From positions 62,001-126,000 of the forward strand of contig JAGMUV010000018.1 of assembly GCA_020744425.1 (NCBI GenBank): a stretch of DNA of 64,000 bases. The letters run 5' to 3'. Below the pieces are notes generated by a model. It was not told the DNA's origin, made no database searches, and saw only the letters and a list, made by a program, of their open reading frames with translations. This stretch comes from Dactylonectria macrodidyma (Eukaryota; Ascomycota; Sordariomycetes; Hypocreales; Nectriaceae). Made by a program: the position numbers and the translations under genes. The stretch's first letter is position 1; each line of letters opens with the position of its first letter. Of this stretch, positions 50,177 through 59,578 are shown in pieces.

Positions 50177-51694
50177 TAACGTATATAATAAGTGAATGTC
50201 CTAGACAAGTGAGTGTCTTACTCAGATTTTCACTTTAAATCGCGATTTTAAAATAATTCTTAAAAACTCAAACTAATTCTAAAATAGCTATAGTTTTAAA
50301 TATAGCTTAATTATAATATATATTATTACTATTAAAACCGCTATTCGGACTTTTATTTCCGCACTACTGCGTTCCTTATTACTGCATTTTTATATTATAT
50401 ATTTATATTAATTAAGTTATTATAAAATAAAGGACTTAATTAATTAATCGACTTAGTTATAAATAGACTCTTATCCCTCCTCTCTTAACTACTAAGAACT
50501 TATTAATAAAACCTCTCTTTATTATATTCTTTTATCTCAGTCCTTTTATATATTAATAATAGTTATATTATGTATAACTTATATTATTTACTCCTTATTA
50601 ATATTAGCTAATAACTTAAAGAATGCTACTTCTTTTAGAAATATTTTAATTACTAACTTTATTATTAATTACTTTAAGAAATATTATTTATTTTTAATCT
50701 AGTTCTTAAATTATTAATTACTTTTAAAAAAGCATAATTTTAAAAATACTTTAGTCTTAAAGATTACTAAAGTGACTTACTTATTATTAAAAAGTTACTA
50801 AGTCTTAATAATTTTAATTTCTTTAAAATTATAATTTATTATTATAACCTTTAGTTTATTAAGGGTTTTTATATTCTTATTAAGCTTAATATCTAAGTTA
50901 TATATAAAAAGAGTATAGTAGTTATTAAAACCTAAGTTACTAAGAGTGTAGAATGTATTATATTAGATATTTATTATAGTATTTATTATAGTTAGTCTTT
51001 AATAAGTTAAATTGCGATTTAGAATTATAAAGAGTTAAATTATAATATAAGTATGAGTTAGAATTATAATGAGCTTGGAATGCGATGAAGTGATATAAAG
51101 CCCTTATAGGGCTTTTATTATATAACGATTTTGCCTTCTGATATCTAGCTTTTCTATTTAGCTTTTCTATCTAGCTTTTCTGTCTAGTTTTTCTAGTTGC
51201 TTAATGTATCTTAAAGGGTTAAATAAAATAGTAAGGCTTGCACCTTAATGCAGTAAAAACTCTAGTCATTCTAAGTTACTATTACTTTAAGCTTGGGTTT
51301 TAGGCTCTTACACTATTATTCACTATTAGTTATATTTTTTTTTTTAACTGTTTAACCTCTGGCCCCTCTCTGAATGTGTGCTACTAAAGACTATAACCTT
51401 AATAATATATATTAACCTTATAAACTTTCTTAAGCTATATATACCTATAGTGCTAGTAGTATAAAATTCGCACTGTCTTTTTTACTATTTTTATTTATAA
51501 CTAGCTTAATAACTTAGTTAGAAATATAAAGAAAATACTATTTTATAAGCCTTTTTCTTAAAAGCTTAAAATTAATTCTTTAGAAATTTACTAATTAAAT
51601 AGTCCGTTTTAGAAAATTTAAAATATGTACTTTTAGCTGTATAGTATAAGTAGGACACTTGCTTATTTAAGACATTCGCTTATTATATATGTTA
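50177..51694. mobile_element. Composite TIR element carrying a retroposon-like insert, second copy
   Basis: Ends TAACGTATATAATAAG and TTATTATATATGTTA, modules AAGTGAATGTCCTAGAC and AAGTGAGTGTCTTAC. The ~1.07-kb insert (50328-51401) is 151 bp from the left end, as in the 18128 element (150 bp). Confidence 0.75.
50328..51401 (+). mobile_element. ~1.07-kb retroposon-like element, copy 4
   Basis: Same start (ACTATTAAAACCGCTATTC) and end (CTATAACCTTAA) as copy 2, with TAATATATATTA-like words on both sides. The A-run is interrupted here. Confidence 0.7.
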
Positions 51695-51948
51695 TTATTT
51701 TTATTACTTTTATTTAATTATTAATTTAAAGTCTATTAACCTTTTTAATTAATATTATATAAAGATAGTATAATAATTTATTGTATTCTTTAAGGTCTTT
51801 TTTATTTAAGCCTTTAATAAGTTATTTTAATAGTTTTTTTTTAAAAAAGAAATATTAATCTTATTCTTAGTATTATATTATAATATAAAAAAGCAATTAT
51901 ATTCTATTACTTTTACTTTTAGAACTTAATTATAAACTTTTTAATAAG

Positions 51949-52413
51949 TAATGTATATATAATAAGCGAGCGGCGCAGACAAGCGAGCAGCGTAGTAAGA
52001 TTTTCACCTTAAATCACGATTTTAAAATAATTCTTAAAATTTCAAACTAGGCCTAAAATATTTAAGATTCTAAACTTAGTTTATTTATAATATATGTTAT
52101 TTTTAATAATTTTTCTAAGCTATAAATACTTATTACGCTAATAGTATAAAATTCGCACTATTTTCTTTACTATTTTTACTTATAACTAGCTTAATAATTT
52201 TTTTAAAAGTCTAAAACAAATACTAGCTTATTAACTATTTAGTTAAAGATTTAAAATTAAATCTCTAAAAATCCTAGAGCTATATTAGCTATTTTAAAAA
52301 ATTTTAAGTTTAGAGTCTTAAGTGTACAGTATATATACGCCGCTCGCTTATCTGCGCCGCTCGCTTATCTGCGCCGCTCGCTTATCTGCGCCGCTCGCTT
52401 ATCATATACATTA
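51949..52413. mobile_element. Short TIR element with expanded module array
   Basis: Left end TAATGTATATATAATAAGC with AAGCGAGCGGCGCAGAC and AAGCGAGCAGCG. The right end has four near-identical 17-bp units GCGCCGCTCGCTTATCT (about 52338-52400) before ATCATATACATTA. Length 465 bp, or 431 without the two extra units. Confidence 0.85.
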
Positions 52414-52745
52414 GTAGTTTAAGGCTTTTTAGTATTTTATTTTATATAGGATTTTAAGTAAATAGTCTTATATTTATCTATAGTATATTAAGTAAGGGGA
52501 TAAGAGAGACACTATTACTTAAAGTAATAGATACTATAAAGTAAGTAAGATATATAGTAAAGTGAGGAAGAATAAGACTTATAAAATAAAACAGATAAAA
52601 GGAGGGCTAGAGCTATAATTAAGTAGCTAGTTAGAAAATAAATTAGATGTTTTAAATAATTAATTAAATCTTATTATAATAATATTAAAAACTATTTAAA
52701 AATTTAAAAATAAAAGTAAGTAAGAATATTATTAATTATTATCTA

Positions 52746-53186
52746 CAATGTATGTAATAAGCGAGCGTCGCAGACAAGCGAGCGTCGCATTATACTATAT
52801 AGCTAAAAATGTAAATTTCAAATTTTCTAAAACAGGCTATATAGCCCTAGGATTTTTAAGAAAATAAATTTAAATATTTAATTAAAAAATTCATAAGATT
52901 ATATTTTTATTAGATTTTTAATTAATTTAATTAATCTTTTAAAATTAAAAATAAGAAAAACAAATAGTATAAATAAGATTTTTCTAAATAACTTTATAAG
53001 AAACTTTTTTAATAATTTAAAAAAAAACTTATAATTATTATTATATATTTAGTAAATATATTTTAAATATTATAGCTATTTTTAGCTTAATTTTAATTTT
53101 TAAAAACTTTTTAAATTTTGTAATTTAAGGTAAAAATCAGAGTGCGATGCTTGCTTATCTGTGACGCTCGCTTATTACATATGTTA
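52746..53186. mobile_element. Short TIR element, gagcgtcgca module type
   Basis: Left modules AAGCGAGCGTCGCAGAC and AAGCGAGCGTCGCA, right end GCTTATTACATATGTTA. Interior in reverse orientation relative to 8295. Length 441 bp; sister of 8295. Confidence 0.82.
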
Positions 53187-53849
53187 TCTAAGTTATCTTT
53201 ACTTTTTATTATAAATTAATTTTTATTATCCTTATTAATAGCTGTATTAAGACTAGCATTTAAATTAATTAGCTAATTAAAATCTCTAGTCATTTTAGTT
53301 AGTAAGCCTTTAGCTCTAATATAATAGTTCGCTTATTACTTATTTAATAAGGTCTAGATCTAGTAATATATTCCTTTTATCTTATATAATGCATTAATAA
53401 TCCGCTAGAATATAAAAGTAAATAAAATATAAAAGTTAGTTTATTAAAGTATTATATAAGAGATCTAAAAGTAAGTATAGAGTAATATATAAGTATTTAC
53501 TTAATAAGTGCTTAATAAGCCTTTACTAAAGAGCTAATCTAGCTTATATTATATAGCTTCTTATTTAATAAGATTATAATTCTATTAATTCTAACTCTTA
53601 TATAATAAAGCTACTAATAATTATAACTAAGGTTATAATTATAGTTATAATTAGCTATTACTAGTTAAAGCACTTACTTAATAATTATAAAAGCTTTATA
53701 ATGTCTCTTAAATAAAGCAGAATATACACTCTATTAAAAACTACTTTACTATCTTATTAAAGGCTATATAAAAAGTCTAAAAGACCTTTATTTTATTATT
53801 TAAAATAGTCTAGCTTTTAGTTATACCTCTAGCTATAGCTATAAAGAGG
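53187..53849. other. Decayed repeat at the edge of block 2
   Basis: AT-rich with frequent stops. It runs into the readable remnant that follows and may be its RIP-damaged upstream part. Confidence 0.4.
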
Positions 53850-54211
53850 TTAATAATAATAGCAGGCTCTAAGACCTTACTATATTTAAAGATATTACTA
53901 CTAAGAGAGCTTTAAGAGCCAGGCTATAAGCTGATCTAAAGAGCACACTATGGACTAAGTTAGGCTAGAAGGTCTTTAAAAAGCTCTATAAAAAGGTCTT
54001 CTAAGAAGGCTACTAGTTTAAAAGTATCCTACATACTGATTTTAATAAAGGTCTCTTCTCTTAAGAGAACCGGACTTAGTGCAAGCATTAGAATGCTAAT
54101 AGCCTCTCTATAGATCAGACCTTCGGAGATATTATATTCACTGCTCTAGATATGCATAGCCCTCGCAATCTAAGGGAAGTGCAGAAGGGTTCAGAGCCCT
54201 AGATTAAAGGG
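53850..54211 (+). pseudogene. Unidentified coding remnant with RIP-type stops
   Basis: One plus-strand frame reads as protein-like over about 120 codons (for example LTIFKDITTKRALRARL and NANSLSIDQTFGDIIFTALD) but contains eight or more TAA/TAG codons, mostly where Gln, Arg or Trp codons would fit. It ends in VQKGSEP and a stop at 54211. No family recognised. Confidence 0.5.
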
Positions 54212-54342
54212 GATGGGGGCAATTAATACAGAGGCTATCGCAAAGGTTAGTAGATCGGGTAGGTGTTAATAGATTAAGTATGTAGGCGGCCAAATCCTTA
54301 ACATTAGCAGCTAAGGAAGTTAGATGTAGGAGGGAAGTGTTT

Positions 54343-54450
54343 TTACGATTAGGCGGCTGGTAAATATGGCTTCTTTCGCAGCTTGAGATAGAGCAAGAAG
54401 CTCTGCCTCTGTAGTTATATTATAACTGTATTTTACTTATTGGCTCTCCT
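54343..54450 (-). pseudogene. Copia-type RNase H fragment
   Basis: Minus strand reads TTEAELLALSQAAKEAIFTSRL, trimmed here to the motif core TEAELLALSQAAKEAI, the hallmark of the C-terminal RNase H of Ty1/copia polyproteins. A frame break precedes it and no other copia domain was found nearby. Confidence 0.65.
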
Positions 54451-54523
54451 TCGGAATAGCACATAAAAGTGTGTACTCATGAATCCCCCGACTTACGCAC
54501 AAATCGCGCAACTTTATCCACAA

Positions 54524-55274
54524 TCAGCATTCATCTTTAATTGCCCTAACCTCATCCTCACGTACCTCAGATTTTCGTATTATCCTAGTACAGTTCTTAT
54601 AATCATCAATACGGTCAGTACTTATGCCATAACTGTTCTCTATTTCCATAATTATTTTATAGTAGAGATTAGCCTTCCAGTATCGGGTGTGAAAATCGCT
54701 AGTTTGCGCTGCAGCCTTCATAATATCACATAAATTGAGCATATCCGTTTCAGATAAAGCACTCACGAAGCGCGCAAATACTACTACACTATTCAGAACA
54801 TCCAGTATATCTTTAAAATCACACCTTAGGGGCGGGTTGAGAGTATGCGGCGACGGGCGGTCATATAAGGGACGGCGACGTCGCCGAGACTTTGTCTTAG
54901 CATTCAATACTGGAGCATCTGGAGCATCTGGAGCATCTGGAGCATCTGGAGCGTTGGGAACATATGGAGCATCTGCAGCATATGGAACATCTAGAGTACT
55001 TAGAGTATCTGAAGTGCGTGTAGCGCTTAAGCTATTTACAAGAGACACTCGAGTATTTGTGCCTAGAGTTGAAGCACAGGCATTTCCATCGATATTCAGG
55101 TCAGTCTGAGTCTCAGTGCCCTATAAAGAATGATATACTGGTATTTAGTAGCTCGGCTCCAGCCTCTCTCCCATAGCCTCTATAAAGAATTCCGAGTCGA
55201 CTTGCTTTTCATTTTCTAGAAGATGCATGACGTGAGTTTCTGCTGCTGCGACTGTCAACTCGTCCGGATCTAGC
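54524..55274 (-). pseudogene. Hypothetical gene remnant with DAP repeats
   Basis: The minus-strand frame runs from an acceptor with a good branch site (CTAAC, exon start 55274) to a stop at 54524, broken only by a TAA and a TAG about 30 bases apart near 55140-55170; both fit C-to-T changes of Gln codons. The protein has a 9-bp/3-residue repeat coding Asp-Ala-Pro (54912-54960), a basic KSRRRRRP patch and a helical C-terminal half. No domain recognised. It may be a host gene hit by RIP leaking from the adjoining block, or a transposon gene. Confidence 0.5.
54912..54960. repeat. 9-bp tandem repeat ggagcatct
   Basis: About five consecutive units, degenerating to the right; lies within the minus-strand remnant and encodes the Asp-Ala-Pro run. 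Confidence 0.8.
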
Positions 55275-56017
55275 CTGAAATTTATGTTAGTAAAGTAATT
55301 AGATTTATTACTTTAAGTAAACTATATTTCGTGCTAGAGAGATGAAGAAGAGTGGGACTCCTTCCTGGGCTATGACGCAAGTCGCGGCCAGGCCGTGGCA
55401 CTTCCCTTCCTTCCCTTCCTTCCTTTTTTTTTTACCCTAAATATTCTAAGTTAGTACTAAGTAGCTATTGACCAGTTATTAAGTAGCAAATGGTTACTAA
55501 GTAGTAGGTAGGGCGCACGCCTGCCTATATGTAGGGGCCGCAACTAATAAGCGCTGCGGAAACGATTATCAAGTGGCAGATCCTGCCTTTTGATGACTAG
55601 AGATTAGCAGTTAGGCTTAAGGTATCTGATATATAATAGCTGCTAATCCTTTCATAGATATAATACTTTCAGGGAGTTATTAGTAGCTAATAGCATTATT
55701 CACTACTAAATAATAGGATAGCATTGTCGCCTGCTAGACTGTTACAATTGGGCAAGTCCTATCGATACAGCCCTCAGGCAATTTGCTCGCTCGATACGAG
55801 TTTACGAAGGAGGGCGCGGAAGAAAGGACCTTTCGCTCCGAAAGGCAAACGAACTTTGATGACTGATAACTGCGAAATCCCAAACAGGTCAATCTTTTGA
55901 CCATGAAACCTAAAGGGTAATTTACGCGAACCCGACAGTCTGGCCAGCAAGACGCATTATATAGAAACAACTTGACTATAGAGGCTTCATTCCATACACC
56001 GAGACACTGCAAACATA
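55275..56017. other. Intergenic transition zone
   Basis: AT content falls back to normal. It contains a polypyrimidine tract (55399-55431). A GTCGCGGCC word near 55380 resembles the gypsy LTR end and may be an LTR trace. No gene accepted. Confidence 0.4.
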
Positions 56018-57403
56018 TTAGCGCAATATAAAATGACCGAGTAAAGAAGCGTACATAGGCCAGTAAGCGTGGATCTTGGGATCATTTAACTCCTTCCTGA
56101 CGTTAACCAAGAAAACTGTAACTTCCTCAGGAGTCCAGCCTTGAGCCCTAGTAAATGGTGCCAAAGACACAGCCTCAAGAACACTCTGGAAATTCTCATT
56201 GTTCCACACCCCAAGCTCTTTATGCTTCTTGTCCTTTGGCCATCCATTTGACGGCCATTTGAACCGGGTCTCAGTAACATTAGTAAAGCCAGTTTTGGTT
56301 AGGATGTCTTTGAGTTTTCCAGGTTCGATGCAGGGAAGGCCCAGCTTTTCCAATGCATCAAATAAAAGCCTTGTCCACTTCCACAGACTATGGTCCTCCG
56401 TAAGCGTTTCATCATCAGATGTAATAAAGGTATGCATCTCCTGAAGCTCAACATAGCCGCCCGGAGTGAGATTGCTAGCTGAGTTAGCCTTGGGAGACAT
56501 CCCTTTATAGCCATTTAAATAACCTTACTTAAAAATGTTGCCGATATAGTTTTCCCAGTTTGGGACACTAGCGTTCATCATCCTGCTGTGAATATAATCG
56601 AAGGGGGTCGAGTACTGCCACTCCTCATCGATATCATCAATAATGAATCGGACATTCGGGGGCACACTAATAGTATTAGCCAAGATATAACAGGAGGGAC
56701 CATGCCAGCTAGCACATACAAGCTGGGTTGAATGGGAGACAAATCAACGCCGGTAACCTCGATAGAGGGTCAGCTGTGTATCCTCAAGAAAACGGGAAGA
56801 ACGTAGCCTGACCTCGGCGTTAGGATGCTCGTCAGCGTAGTCCATAGCCCAGATTCCCGTCCCAGTGCCCACATCAAGGACTCGCTTAACGTCCGAATTC
56901 GGTTCGTTTGGTGGAGCGAAGCCTAGCTTGTCATCGAAAGTACGAAGGAATAAAGCGTGCTGTAGGTCTGTGTTTGATTAGCATGAACCTAAAGACTTGA
57001 GAAAGTATAACCATACCGAGCCTCTCGTTCTCTTGCTCGTCGTTGGGAAAATTATATTCTGCACAGTGAGCTATAATGTTGACCAAGCCAAGTGAGAGAC
57101 TTACTTCCGTCCTTGTACGCATGATATGTCCTCCCATTTTCCTGGCGGTACTGGAGGATGGAGCTAGAGATACTCTGAGTCGATGATGCTATCTCCTGTT
57201 CCGGGAGGTGATGCTACTTAGCCACGAACTAGTCCCAAATGTCAAGGTTCAGAGAGGCTTGAGGGCTGTACATACATCGCCGAGTGTGGAGTCTCGATCG
57301 TCATCAACCTAGTATTTGGGTCAGATCACGCGACTTCGGGATGGAGAAGAGGGAATTGCACAACCTCGTCTGCCACTAACGGAGGATCCTGGGCTGTCGC
57401 CAT
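56018..57403 (-). CDS. LaeA-like SAM-dependent methyltransferase
   Basis: Eight exons (57403-57365, 57308-57276, 57213-57105, 57058-57017, 56967-56813, 56757-56720, 56666-56529, 56474-56018) with introns of 46-62 bp; all phases agree and give 336 residues. Seen: acidic N-terminus VDDDRDSTLGD, SSSILQYRQENGRTYHAY, the SAM motif VLDVGTGTGIW (about residue 104), VTGVDLSPIQ, NVRFIIDDIDEEW, LTPGGYVELQE, and the C-terminal WPKDKKHKELG and IHAYWPMY. This is the order typical of fungal LaeA-like/TAM-type methyltransferases, some of which act in or regulate secondary metabolism. Substrate unknown; LaeA itself is not claimed. The donor at 56812 (GTCAGG) is weak, and the tiny first exons depend on splice inference. 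Confidence 0.83.
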
Positions 57404-57690
57404 GCCGATTGGGTTGTATTTTCAGGCAGGTTGGATTCTCTTGTTAATTATAATACACAAGAGCATATGGCTGATGCAGTTCAACAGAGCCCCATTGAAA
57501 TGGGCATTTCGTCCCCTCTTAATACGGCTTCAGTGCCAACGGCCCCAGCACCCGCTCCAGGATTCCACCAATCACACCCTTATCGTTGAACACGTCAGTC
57601 TCGGTGAGAACCGAACGAATCAAGTTTCCCGATCCACTTAAGTTATATATTCATACGATTTAGTAGACGGTGGCCAGCGGGCTGTCATGC

Positions 57691-57760
57691 GGGTCCAACC
57701 ATACACCGCACACCTCACGCGCTTAAGCCAACCAACAGTGTGCGGTGTATTATTGGACCC
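57691..57760. repeat. 70-bp foldback structure
   Basis: Arms 57691-57713 and 57738-57760 (23 bp each, two mismatches) around a 24-base loop. The arm contains CACCGCACAC. Could be a tiny fold-back transposon or a regulatory hairpin. Confidence 0.75.
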
Positions 57761-58154
57761 GAGTGGCTGTGTAGCAATCTGGTAACCAAGAGTAAACTAA
57801 GTTAAGGATAGTGTTTATTAGCAAATGGATTAGAGCGTCGATAGTGAGCGGAAATGGGCCTTGTATTTCTGTTGGTTTCAAGGTTCAATAAACCTTGCAG
57901 GGATATTTAAGGACGCTACAAAATATCCTTGTCCACTGTGCATTGTCGGGCGATGCGAACACGGGCTACACGCTCACTAGCCTAACTGCTGTTCAAACTT
58001 GGATACTTAGCTGGCTTTTCAGCTTAACATTTAGCTTCCAGGTGCCTAAACTCAAACTTCATCCCACACTTCTGACTTCTCTTAGTCTTGCGCTAAGTTT
58101 CTTAGCCTTTACTGGTCTGTAGGCAATCATATTTTCAACTCGAGTAATCAATGC

Positions 58155-58183
58155 AAAACCCAACTGTTGTAGAGTTGGGTTTT
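58155..58183. repeat. Perfect 11-bp hairpin
   Basis: AAAACCCAACT and AGTTGGGTTTT around a 7-base loop; transcribed from either strand it would be a stable stem. Function unknown. Confidence 0.7.
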
Positions 58184-58249
58184 CTGTCCCACTCTAACTA
58201 CTTCCTCAAATAGTTAAATCAATGACTCAAGTCAAAAGAGCACAAATGC

Positions 58250-59424
58250 ATGAATTGGCCAAACTGTGGGTCATGCCGACAAAGACGTAGGGGGAAGCAA
58301 AAGACAGTGGCGGCCATATACTTGATCAATCTGCTCGTCGAGATCCAGACTTTCACCACACTCGACGATTTGGACAGTGACGTGCGGTTCGCTACTTTCT
58401 TCACCGACAACAACCGGCGGCTGCTCCAGGGTCTCCGTGTCGGCCTGGTCGTGCCACAGCAGTCGCTGCGATCTTCCATCAAAGCTGTCGTCAAGAAAAC
58501 GCCTGGACTCCAGCCCTCTATGGTCATGACGCTCTTTGAGTGGGACAGGGAGATGGAACCCTCAGTTTGTTGCTCGTCGACAAAACTCATCGGCTCAATC
58601 AACGTGCCAGCCAACCTTCAGGAGTGCTCAACGCCAAGTTTGCAACCATCACGAGAGAGCTCTTTAGCGGCGGCAACACCATCAAAACCCAACTAGACTA
58701 GATACGGGCTAAGAGCCGGCGTCAGATTTTCCTGCAAGACGCAGCGCAGAGTGTCCGCCCCGCCGACCTGCTGTCAGAGTTGCTGTCGGGCCTTGTGGCT
58801 GACGCTCATGCGTCGAGGCGGCGCTTCCAACTCCAGACGCAGATGCGCGTGCAGGCAGGATCCGACTTTGTGTCCTACGTCCGCTGGATTCTCGACGCTC
58901 GTCCTCTCTCGCTTCTACGGGTGTGACGCGATTTCGGGGACTACGACTTTCGCGCCTTTGACAGCGTCGCCCGCATACGAGACGAAATCTTCTAGCGCGA
59001 TGTAGAGGTGGGTCTTGCATGCATGGTCGCTGGCTATGCGTGGGAGTGGAAGATGAAGAAGGACAAGACGGCGTTCGATATTGTGATTAGCGATACGCAG
59101 CTGTGCTGGAACAGCATAGCCACTGATTGGATCTCTTCTAGCAACGCGCTTAAGGAAGTCGGATCGATCTACAAAGTGCAGGGCTACGACCTGAACTACG
59201 TCGGAGTCATTATCGGCTCGGGCCTACGGTTCGACCCCGCGCGGCGACGTCTCTTCATCGATCGCGACTCGTACTTTGATAAGAAGGGCAAGGAGAATAA
59301 CCCGGCCTTCGGCAGGACCTACTCGGATAATGACCTGTTGCGGTTCGTCACGCAGATATATGCCGTGCTCATGACGCGCGGGATCCGGGGGACGTATGTG
59401 TATGTATGCGATCCCGGATTATAG
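58250..59424 (+). pseudogene. Broken DUF2075-type ATPase/helicase-like gene
   Basis: Reads through at least three frames. Frame 1 (58250-58560): GKQKTVAAIYLINLL, a degraded Walker A, then FATFFTDNNRRLLQGL. Frame 2 (about 58590-58900): LLVDKTHRLNQRAS (Walker-B-like, Lys where Glu is usual), RRQIFLQDAAQSVRP, FQLQTQMRVQAGSDFVSYV. Frame 3 to 59424: WEWKMKKDKTAFDIVI, VQGYDLNYVGVIIG, YFDKKGKENNPAFGRTY, LRFVTQIYAVLMTRGIRGTY and CDPGL. Interrupted by stops (TAG at about 58698 and 58995) and frameshifts. The N-terminus is missing. The DUF2075 family is mainly bacterial, so horizontal transfer is plausible but unproven. Confidence 0.8.
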
Positions 59425-59578
59425 GAGTATCTTAAAGGTCTTATCCCATTCCATTCGTGAAACTGTGCAAGGCTCTGCGCTACACCTAGGGCAAACCTAT
59501 TACTATATAACACATAACTTCCATACCTTACCAAGACTCTAATACTTGTCTAAACCCTCTGAAATCGTGAGGCTCCAT

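Larger units (their letters stand above)
34331..53830. repeat. AT-rich, RIP-decayed transposon block 2
   Basis: About 19.5 kb, similar to block 1 but dominated by Fot1/pogo-type elements, their short relatives, solo LTRs and small LTR elements in multiple nests. No intact gene. Individual elements are listed separately. Confidence 0.85.
57404..58249. other. Intergenic region between methyltransferase and DUF2075 remnant
   Basis: No gene accepted; open frames of about 75-79 codons lack known motifs. Two inverted repeats lie here and are listed separately. Confidence 0.5.

Noticed and set aside
54735..55109. 124-codon plus-strand frame with GAS repeats
   Set aside because: It is the antisense of the Asp-Ala-Pro repeat frame; the minus-strand reading has the better splice acceptor and a longer near-open frame.
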